A DNA stretch of 34,295 nt. It comes from Candidatus Nomurabacteria bacterium. GTDB lineage: Bacteria > Patescibacteriota > Minisyncoccia > Phycocordibacterales > UBA9973. A program made the position numbers and the translations under genes. The stretch spans positions 1-34,295 of the forward strand of contig JAHFNJ010000011.1 of the NCBI GenBank assembly GCA_023267375.1, in the 5' to 3' direction. The notes under the pieces are model-generated. The model saw only the letters and a list, made by a program, of their open reading frames with translations. It had not been told where the DNA came from and ran no database searches. This document shows, in pieces, positions 8,818-14,868 of the stretch. The first letter of the stretch is position 1; each line of letters opens with the position of its first letter.

Positions 8818-10315
8818 ACACTCCATGTTTGCGGTGAAGTTCCTTCACCTCCTCTTCTTCAAGCTCTTCCTTTTTTTCTTTTGCTTGTACTCCAAGTTTT
8901 TTTAGTTCTTCATCAGATAATGTATTTAATTCCCCCACCCTCTTATCTAAGTACTCGCGCGTATTTTTTTTCGGATCATCGAGAACTTCTTCAAGCAATG
9001 CATGGAGCATCCAGCCCATGCGCGGACCGGGAGTGATTCCCAGCTCATCTTTCATAATGACCCCATCAATCGCAAGTTGTCCGACTGAAATGGGATCACG
9101 AAGTACTTCCTCAATCATGGCGTGGTACTTACGCAAACGGTATGGTGCTTCTTTTTTCTTCATCCCTACCCTATCGCACTCACGGATATCCATCAGTGTC
9201 CAGATATTCTCCTTCCCTATTTTAGCCACCACACGGCGCACAGCACTGAGTGTAATGGTTTCAGTATCAGAGAAAAACATATGCTGACGCACGAGAGCAA
9301 CCACCAGTTCAGTCGTTTTCTTTGGGAATTTCAATCGTTCCAGGATTTTCTGTGCCATTCGAGCGCCAATTACTTCATGGCCATAGAATGTGTATGCTTT
9401 CTTTGTTCCAGGGCGACGTGATCGTGGCTTGCCGATATCATGAAAGAGCGCAGCAAGGCGGACTTCGAGCGACCATTTTTTTTCTGCCGCATGACCAAGC
9501 GCATGGAGGAGATGTTCGAAGACATCGTAAATATGCACACCGCCTTGTTCACAACCAATCCCCTCCTCAAGTTCAGGGATGATGTGTTTTAGGAGCCCAA
9601 ACTTTGAGAGCATTCCAATGCCGACAGTTGGTTCTGGCGACATGATAATTTTTGTGAATTCATCACGAATTCGTTCAGCAGAAATGTGTGACAAAAGTGT
9701 TGAGTTATCCACAACTGCTTCCATTGTCTCGTGCGAAATAGTAAATCCCAATTCGCATGAAAAACGCACAGCACGGAGCATACGCAGCGCGTCCTCAGTG
9801 AACCTGTCCTTTGCGTTACCGACGGTCCTGAGGGTTTTATCGTTTATGTCCTTTAGACCGTCGTATAGGTCAATTAGCTGTCTTTTAGAGGCATTGTAGG
9901 CCAAGGCATTGACCGTAAAGTCACGTCTTTTAAGATCGTCCTTAATATCTTTGCTGAATTTTACCTCGTCAGGATGGCGAAAGTCGCTATATTCAGCCTC
10001 AATACGGTATGGAGTGACCTCGATAATAAAAGGTTTTAGGTTCGAGGGGCTAGTTTCTAGGTTAGGTTCAAAAACCACGGCGACTGTGCCGAACTTGTTC
10101 TCATACACTGTCTTTTCGAAAAGTCCTTGAATCTGTTCCGGAGTGGCGTTTGTTGTTACGTCCCAGTCTTTAGGTTCCCTACCTATTATAAGATCACGGA
10201 CACAACCGCCCACAAGAAAAGCCTCGAAGCCTGCTTTTTCGAGAGTGTCAGATACACGGGTAACTTCCGAAGGGATTTTGGAAGTGTCTATTTTATTTTC
10301 AGAATTAAAAGCCAT
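8816..10315 (-). CDS. cca: tRNA nucleotidyltransferase (CCA-adding enzyme) with HD domain
   Basis: FLVGGCVRDLIIGREPKDWDVTTNATPEQ, RRDFTVNALAYN, LFHDIGKP HD motif. Confidence 0.94.
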   Translation of the reverse strand: MAFNSENKIDTSKIPSEVTRVSDTLEKAGFEAFLVGGCVRDLIIGREPKDWDVTTNATPEQIQGLFEKTVYENKFGTVAVVFEPNLETSPSNLKPFIIEVTPYRIEAEYSDFRHPDEVKFSKDIKDDLKRRDFTVNALAYNASKRQLIDLYDGLKDINDKTLRTVGNAKDRFTEDALRMLRAVRFSCELGFTISHETMEAVVDNSTLLSHISAERIRDEFTKIIMSPEPTVGIGMLSKFGLLKHIIPELEEGIGCEQGGVHIYDVFEHLLHALGHAAEKKWSLEVRLAALFHDIGKPRSRRPGTKKAYTFYGHEVIGARMAQKILERLKFPKKTTELVVALVRQHMFFSDTETITLSAVRRVVAKIGKENIWTLMDIRECDRVGMKKKEAPYRLRKYHAMIEEVLRDPISVGQLAIDGVIMKDELGITPGPRMGWMLHALLEEVLDDPKKNTREYLDKRVGELNTLSDEELKKLGVQAKEKKEELEEEEVKELHRKHGV

Positions 10316-10335
10316 ATGGACTTAAATTAAAGGAG

Positions 10336-10367
10336 AATCGGCTACCACGTAGCCAGGTACTTTTCGA
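10336..10367 (-). repeat. 32-nt block shared with 14758-14789 (same orientation relative to the adjacent tRNA)
   Basis: + strand AATCGGCTACCACGTAGCCAGGTACTTTTCGA; exact reverse complement occurs at 14758-14789. Confidence 0.95.
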
Positions 10368-10405
10368 CAAAATCTCCCTACGGTCAATTTTGTAACGAAA
10401 AGTCT

Positions 10406-10448
10406 TTCAATTCTCCCACGCGAGCAAAGCAGTTTGCTCGCTTAGCCG
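10406..10448 (-). repeat. tRNA-Gly(GCC) trailer element: inverted acceptor fragment, 22-nt palindrome, GT, inverted T-arm copy
   Basis: Minus strand CGGCTA-A-GCGAGCAAACTGCTTTGCTCGC-GT-GGGAGAATTGAA; T-arm copy matches the inverted tRNA T-arm (10489-10500) at 11/12. Confidence 0.88.
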
Positions 10449-10450
10449 AA

Positions 10451-10473
10451 GACAATTCACCTAGTGAATTGTC
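10451..10473. repeat. 10-bp perfect hairpin next to the tRNA 3' end
   Basis: GACAATTCAC CTA GTGAATTGTC, followed by TTTTT on the + strand. Confidence 0.85.
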
Positions 10474-10480
10474 TTTTTAG

Positions 10481-10551
10481 TGCGGCTAGGGAGAATCGAA
10501 CTCCCGTCTCATCCTTGGCAAGGACGTGTTCTACCACTAAACCATAGCCGC
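10481..10551 (-). tRNA. tRNA-Gly(GCC)
   Basis: GCGGCTATGGTTTAGTGGTAGAACACGTCCTTGCCAAGGATGAGACGGGAGTTCGATTCTCCCTAGCCGCA; cloverleaf fits, no encoded CCA. Confidence 0.96.
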
Positions 10552-10566
10552 AAATTTCTACTAAAA

Positions 10567-10590
10567 TTGCGAATTAATCTTAATTCGCAA
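10567..10590. repeat. 11-bp perfect palindrome upstream of tRNA-Gly(GCC)
   Basis: TTGCGAATTAA TC TTAATTCGCAA. Confidence 0.85.
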
Positions 10591-10655
10591 GGCCATTATA
10601 TTATTTTTGTCCATAATATGCAATTTTCTAAATTAGCCTTATGATATAAAGTTAA

Positions 10656-10684
10656 TTTACTAATTAGTAAAAAAAGTGTATAAT
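10656..10684 (+). promoter_or_regulatory. Candidate promoter of tRNA-Arg
   Basis: TTTACT (10656-10661), 17-nt spacer, TATAAT (10679-10684); the -35 lies in the palindrome TTTACTAATTAGTAAA. Confidence 0.6.
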
Positions 10685-10701
10685 TTTCTTGTATTTTTTT
10701 T

Positions 10702-10773
10702 GCGCCCGTAGTTCAACGGATAGAACACCGGTCTTCGGAACCGGTGATGTGGGTTCGATTCCTGCCGGGCGCA
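10702..10773 (+). tRNA. tRNA-Arg(UCG)
   Basis: GCGCCCGTAGTTCAACGGATAGAACACCGGTCTTCGGAACCGGTGATGTGGGTTCGATTCCTGCCGGGCGCA; no encoded CCA. Confidence 0.95.
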
Positions 10774-10778
10774 CCCGA

Positions 10779-10814
10779 ATGAGACACCTGCGTGTCTCAT
10801 GTGCAGGAATCGAA
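10779..10814 (+). repeat. tRNA-Arg trailer element: 22-nt palindrome, GT, inverted T-arm copy
   Basis: ATGAGACACCTGCGTGTCTCAT-GT-GCAGGAATCGAA; last 12 nt are the exact reverse complement of tRNA T-arm 10754-10765. Confidence 0.9.
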
Positions 10815-10867
10815 AACCTTTTCATTATTTATGAGGAGCTTCGCTCCAAATAAATTGAAAAGGTGTA

Positions 10868-11009
10868 CTGTTCCTGTAAGGAAAGATTCCTGTTCTCTAG
10901 CGCAAAAATTCAGTAGAATTTTATGGGTGACCACTTCCCTGTTCCTGTAAGGAAAGATTCCTGCCGGTCCATAAGAAAATTCAGCAGAATTTTATAAGTG
11001 ACCACTGCC
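10868..11009. repeat. Two-copy 71-bp tandem repeat downstream of tRNA-Arg
   Basis: 10868-10938 and 10939-11009 share CTGTTCCTGTAAGGAAAGATTCCTG exactly, and AAAATTCAG(T/C)AGAATTTTAT..GTGACCACT. Confidence 0.9.
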
Positions 11010-11100
11010 CTTTTTCCTTTGTAATGAAAGCTTTTCACCAACGTCTTGTCCCTTATTTTAGTCCTTTTCCCCACATTTAAGCCTTATTTTTCAACGAATA

Positions 11101-11109
11101 TGTGGATAA
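11101..11109 (-). promoter_or_regulatory. Perfect-consensus DnaA-box-like 9-mer
   Basis: TGTGGATAA (reverse complement TTATCCACA); near-match TGTGCATAA at 11122-11130. Confidence 0.45.
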
Positions 11110-11226
11110 CTCTGTGTGTACTGTGCATAAAGGACACATTTTTGTCCCATAAAAAAGCCTTATTTTACGAATAAACCCTTTAAATATAAGCTATTTTTAA
11201 AAAGACAGCAAAAACAGCATATAATC

Positions 11227-11242
11227 AGTTTCACGTGAAACA
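11227..11242. promoter_or_regulatory. parS-like site 1
   Basis: AGTTTCACGTGAAACA: 15/16 to TGTTTCACGTGAAACA. Confidence 0.75.
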
Positions 11243-11298
11243 CTTAAGTATGTTTCATCCGCCATATGGGTCGGCGGACAAGTATGAAACGGTTGAGG

Positions 11299-11314
11299 TG
11301 TTCCACGTGTAACG
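11299..11314. promoter_or_regulatory. parS-like site 2
   Basis: TGTTCCACGTGTAACG. Confidence 0.6.
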
Positions 11315-11328
11315 TTTCATGTGTAACA
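11313..11328. promoter_or_regulatory. parS-like site 3
   Basis: CGTTTCATGTGTAACA. Confidence 0.5.
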
Positions 11329-11344
11329 ATTAGACTCAAATCAT

Positions 11345-11746
11345 ATGAATCTCCAAGTTGGTATTAAGGCATTTCTCAAAAATAAAGAAGGGAAGTACCT
11401 GCTTGTTCGGCGCAATCCTGAAAAATATAAGGATGTAGGTGCTAAGTGGGATATTATTGGTGGCCGTATAAACCCTGGTCAGGGTCTTTTGGAGAACTTG
11501 ACCAGGGAAATATATGAGGAAACTAAGCTTGCTTTGGAAGGGGGACCACAGCTTTTGTGTGCCCAAGATATCCTAAAAGCAGACTTTCACGTCGTACGCC
11601 TCACTTATTTAGGGGATACAACAGGGGAGCCGACCTTGAGCGAGGAACACACAGACTATGGCTGGTACACAGTTGAGGAAATGAAAAATCTGGAAAACCT
11701 AGATTCTTATACTAGAAAAGTTATAGAAGCAGGTCTGGTATTGTAA
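11345..11746 (+). CDS. NUDIX hydrolase
   Basis: WDIIGGRINPGQGLLENLTREIYEET resembles the Nudix box. Confidence 0.88.
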   Translation: MNLQVGIKAFLKNKEGKYLLVRRNPEKYKDVGAKWDIIGGRINPGQGLLENLTREIYEETKLALEGGPQLLCAQDILKADFHVVRLTYLGDTTGEPTLSEEHTDYGWYTVEEMKNLENLDSYTRKVIEAGLVL

Positions 11747-11762
11747 CGTTCCACGTGTAACA
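11747..11762. promoter_or_regulatory. parS-like site 4
   Basis: CGTTCCACGTGTAACA. Confidence 0.6.
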
Positions 11763-11771
11763 TATCTGAAA

Positions 11772-11787
11772 TGTTACACGTGGAACC
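11772..11787. promoter_or_regulatory. parS-like site 5
   Basis: TGTTACACGTGGAACC. Confidence 0.6.
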
Positions 11788-11806
11788 TAAATCGTCTGAA
11801 AGGGAA

Positions 11807-11822
11807 CGTTTCATGTGGAACA
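11807..11822. promoter_or_regulatory. parS-like site 6
   Basis: CGTTTCATGTGGAACA. Confidence 0.5.
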
Positions 11823-11825
11823 TAT

Positions 11826-12221
11826 ATGCCAAAAGTATTTACCTCAGAAACTCAAAAGATCGGACAACTCGGGGAAGATATCTGCTGCCGATACCTGCAA
11901 GGTAAAGGTTTTGAGATCATTGAGCGAAATTACACTCGAAAATGGGGCGAAATAGACATTATTGCCCGAAAACAGGGGGTTACTCACTTTGTAGAAGTGA
12001 AATCTCAGTCTGTAAGAGACATTTTAGTGGTATCCAGGGATGGGTATCGGGCGGAGGATCAAATGCACCCACAGAAGATTGTGAGGCTCTCAAGGACAAT
12101 CAATACCTATCTTTTAGAAATGGATGTCCGTAATGAATGGCAGTTTGATGTGGCTGTTGTCCTTTTAGAGATGGAAGGGAAGCGGGCGAAGGTTGAGTTA
12201 CTCGAGAACATTATTTTGTAG
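11826..12221 (+). CDS. yraN: YraN/UPF0102 family endonuclease-like protein
   Basis: IGQLGEDICCRYLQGKGFEIIERNYTRKWGEIDIIARKQGVTHFVEVKSQ. Confidence 0.9.
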   Translation: MPKVFTSETQKIGQLGEDICCRYLQGKGFEIIERNYTRKWGEIDIIARKQGVTHFVEVKSQSVRDILVVSRDGYRAEDQMHPQKIVRLSRTINTYLLEMDVRNEWQFDVAVVLLEMEGKRAKVELLENIIL

Positions 12222-12234
12222 TTCTACTAAAATA

Positions 12235-12262
12235 AAAAGTCCCGCGTGAGCAGGACTTTTTT
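12235..12262. terminator. Terminator
   Basis: AAAAGTCC...GGACTTTT. Confidence 0.75.
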
Positions 12263-12287
12263 GTTTTTGGCACTTTGTGCCGGATGT

Positions 12288-12794
12288 TTAATGGCCACCA
12301 CCTTTCTTCTTCTTTTTTTGAAAGCCTTGGATAAAGGCAATCGTAAGAATAAGTAGGATGAAGCTTAACCCTGGGATCAACCTCGGGTTTATGTAGCAAA
12401 GAGTAACGCAGATGGCGTATAGTGATAAAATAGTTTTGGTCCTATTTTCAAAACACCACTCACCAATCCTTCTGAAGAAGGGAGCAATATATAAACTCCA
12501 TAACTCTGGAATCGACACAGTACTCTTTCCGTGTTTGTTGCGGTATATCGCTACAATGAAGTAAACAATGAGGAACGCCAACACAACACATAAAACAGTA
12601 ATACCTATTATCTCTCCGGCTTCCCAGATTCCTGATAGGATCTCTGGATTATTTGCGCAGATAAGTACCAATGCAATGATGACGCTGATGACAACTCCAG
12701 CAGTAGTTGAAAGGATATCTTTTATCAGATCTCCAAAAAATGTAAGTACGGCGGACATAGCGCCATGGGAATGGGAAGAAGATTTCTTTGACAT
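12288..12794 (-). CDS. Multi-pass membrane protein, unknown function
   Basis: 168 aa, four or so hydrophobic segments, Lys/Gly-rich C-terminus. Confidence 0.65.
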   Translation of the reverse strand: MSKKSSSHSHGAMSAVLTFFGDLIKDILSTTAGVVISVIIALVLICANNPEILSGIWEAGEIIGITVLCVVLAFLIVYFIVAIYRNKHGKSTVSIPELWSLYIAPFFRRIGEWCFENRTKTILSLYAICVTLCYINPRLIPGLSFILLILTIAFIQGFQKKKKKGGGH

Positions 12795-12916
12795 AATATT
12801 CCGGGTTTAGGTTAGACATTATTTTTATGTGAAGAATTTTACCCATATATTATAGCATAGAAATATGCTATTTGTCAAGCTGTCACTAGGGCTACAATAG
12901 CCTGATTTTGCAAAAG

Positions 12917-12952
12917 AAAAGCACCTTTGAAGTTATCGCAGGTGCTTTTTTT
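12917..12952. terminator. Terminator
   Basis: AAAAGCACCT...AGGTGCTTTTTTT. Confidence 0.75.
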
Positions 12953-12985
12953 GTTTAAAAAATTAAATGAATGGAAAATTACTGC

Positions 12986-14149
12986 TTAATGCGTCATTTG
13001 GACAATGCCAGTACCACTTTCAAATGTAGTAGCAGTGCCTTTTGAGTTGCCCTGCATCATTGTTGGTGATGATGTCATTACCGTCGTTGCACCAGATTGT
13101 GCAGCACCGGTCATCTTTACATTGTTGTTCACAACGCCAGATGTTCCAGCTGTCATCCCTCCGGAATGTTGCATGGTTGTTACCAATGCTCCAGTTCCAT
13201 TTGTCATAGCCGCTGCATAGGTCATTCCTGTTGAAGGTGTTGTTGAGGAGTTCGTCCCTACAATCTTCACAACATTTCCCTGACTTTTTACAGTTCCAGA
13301 ATATGTTATTTGGGAAGTTGATGCAGTAGTAGCAGTAGTACTTACCATTTTGATGGGTTCAGTTTTGGCCGAACTCATCATCTTGGTTTGCTGAGGTTGC
13401 ATTGCCGGAGCACTTGAAGCAGTTGTTGTTACTCCTGTTGGAGTTGCTGCTGAAGCGCTCTGTCTTTGCATCCCAACACGTTGTTGGGTATTCGTATTCC
13501 CCAGATAATTTGAGGAATTCGAACTTCCATCATCACGGCGAGCATCGGTGTTTGAACCGCTACTTTGGCGTTGGCCATAATAGTAGGATCCATTTCCGTT
13601 GCTCCATTCATTGTTGTTCCATCCATTTGCGTAACTAACACCATTGTTTGAACCGGTGTAGTTACCATGGTAATTGTCGTACCATCCATACTGACTGTAC
13701 GGATTGCCTGCAGCATATTTGCCGAAGTAACAGTACTGCCAGAGATATGGATCATACAAATTGTATGTTGCAAACGAACTGCTATAACTGATGCCGACGC
13801 GGAAGCCAAAGAAATTGTCGGTATAGTTATAGTAAGAACCTGACATGTTATTCCAGTTGTAACCCAGTGCTGGGCTGTACTGTGGAAGTGGCGATGTGGT
13901 GCTTACGCTCGCTTGCGCTCCAACGTAACCATGGAATGCAGCCAACTGTGCTGTGTAGTTTGGACGTGAGTCATACCCAAGATAATAATTGTTTATGATG
14001 TCTGTCTTTACTTCAGCAGCTGTCTTAGTGGTGCTATCCTTTTTAGGATTGTAATATACGTCATCTTCCATATGTTTGGTTGATGAGCATGATGATGTCA
14101 ACAGTGCTATCGCTACTGTAAACATGACAAGAAGGTGTAATTTTCTCAT
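12986..14149 (-). CDS. Secreted lipoprotein, low-complexity (Tyr/Asn/Gly then Ser/Thr-rich)
   Basis: Signal peptide with lipobox LLTSSCSSTKH; YNWNNMSGSYYNYTDN..., long S/T/A-rich C-terminal half. Confidence 0.75.
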   Translation of the reverse strand: MRKLHLLVMFTVAIALLTSSCSSTKHMEDDVYYNPKKDSTTKTAAEVKTDIINNYYLGYDSRPNYTAQLAAFHGYVGAQASVSTTSPLPQYSPALGYNWNNMSGSYYNYTDNFFGFRVGISYSSSFATYNLYDPYLWQYCYFGKYAAGNPYSQYGWYDNYHGNYTGSNNGVSYANGWNNNEWSNGNGSYYYGQRQSSGSNTDARRDDGSSNSSNYLGNTNTQQRVGMQRQSASAATPTGVTTTASSAPAMQPQQTKMMSSAKTEPIKMVSTTATTASTSQITYSGTVKSQGNVVKIVGTNSSTTPSTGMTYAAAMTNGTGALVTTMQHSGGMTAGTSGVVNNNVKMTGAAQSGATTVMTSSPTMMQGNSKGTATTFESGTGIVQMTH

Positions 14150-14370
14150 AGCTATTTAATGTTTTCAATTGTTTTGCCCCCAGACTCGTTTCCAGAGGTT
14201 CTGGGACAATTATAGCACATTTATATAGCACCTGTCAAGACATATAAGGCCTTAAAAATAGGGGTATTTTGGCACTTTTGGCTTGTTTTTCAAGAGAAAC
14301 GTGCTACTATAATGGAAGCCTTTTTATGCTGCAGGTCGTTATGTGACGGTTGTGGCGTGCTTGTTTTTGG

Positions 14371-14470
14371 GTTTCATTCCTCTGTCGGGGCGTAGTATAT
14401 CGGTAGTATATCTGTTTTGGGAACAGAAGGGCCGAGTTCGATTCTCGGCGCCCCGACAGAGGAATGAAAC
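14371..14470. repeat. 22-bp perfect inverted repeat enclosing tRNA-Pro
   Basis: GTTTCATTCCTCTGTCGGGGCG (14371-14392)/CGCCCCGACAGAGGAATGAAAC (14449-14470); 15 bp lie outside the mature tRNA. Confidence 0.95.
14386..14456 (+). tRNA. tRNA-Pro(UGG)
   Basis: CGGGGCGTAGTATATCGGTAGTATATCTGTTTTGGGAACAGAAGGGCCGAGTTCGATTCTCGGCGCCCCGA. Confidence 0.92.
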
Positions 14471-14501
14471 AAAAGCAGGGGATTCCGTCTAGTAACGATA
14501 T

Positions 14502-14572
14502 GCGGGATTAGTTAAATGGTATAACTTCAGTTTTCCAAACTGATGTCGGGAGTTCGATTCTCCCATCCCGCA
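14502..14572 (+). tRNA. tRNA-Gly(UCC)
   Basis: GCGGGATTAGTTAAATGGTATAACTTCAGTTTTCCAAACTGATGTCGGGAGTTCGATTCTCCCATCCCGCA. Confidence 0.95.
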
Positions 14573-14620
14573 CACATGAAAAAAGCGCCATTATGGCGCT
14601 TTTTTCATGTGTGCGGGATG
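14564..14620. repeat. 28-bp perfect inverted repeat overlapping the tRNA-Gly(UCC) 3' end; contains a terminator-like core
   Basis: CATCCCGCACACATGAAAAAAGCGCCAT T ATGGCGCTTTTTTCATGTGTGCGGGATG. Confidence 0.97.
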
Positions 14621-14657
14621 AGTAAAGCGCTTGAGCGCTTTACGTGGAGAATCGAAC
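14612..14657 (+). repeat. tRNA-Gly(UCC) trailer element: inverted acceptor, 22-nt palindrome, GT, inverted T-arm copy
   Basis: TGCGGGAT-GA-GTAAAGCGCTTGAGCGCTTTAC-GT-GGAGAATCGAAC; last 12 nt exactly complement tRNA T-arm 14552-14563. Confidence 0.92.
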
Positions 14658-14757
14658 GCCGGAGCGATATTTTGCCAGTAGGCAAAATCGCGAGGCGGTG
14701 CCCAGACCAAAGCGAGCGACGGCGAGCTTTGAGTCGCGGGCGATTCTCCCAAGTTCA

Positions 14758-14789
14758 TCGAAAAGTACCTGGCTACGTGGTAGCCGATT
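14758..14789 (+). repeat. 32-nt block shared with 10336-10367
   Basis: TCGAAAAGTACCTGGCTACGTGGTAGCCGATT. Confidence 0.95.
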
Positions 14790-14868
14790 TCCCCATCCTA
14801 TATAAAAAAACAAAAGACCTACCTCGGTTAAGAGGTAAGTCTTTCTTTAAAAAATTAGTTGGCGGAAA

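Noticed and set aside
9703-9715. DnaA box TTATCCACA in cca
   Set aside because: Single site within coding sequence, no clustering.
9018-10130. ORFs on the + strand inside cca (89, 99, 86, 106, 73 aa)
   Set aside because: Antisense to a clearly conserved gene; no recognisable products.
10868-11009. Possible minimal CRISPR array
   Set aside because: Only two 71-bp units directly abutting, no unique spacers, no cas genes; better described as a tandem repeat.
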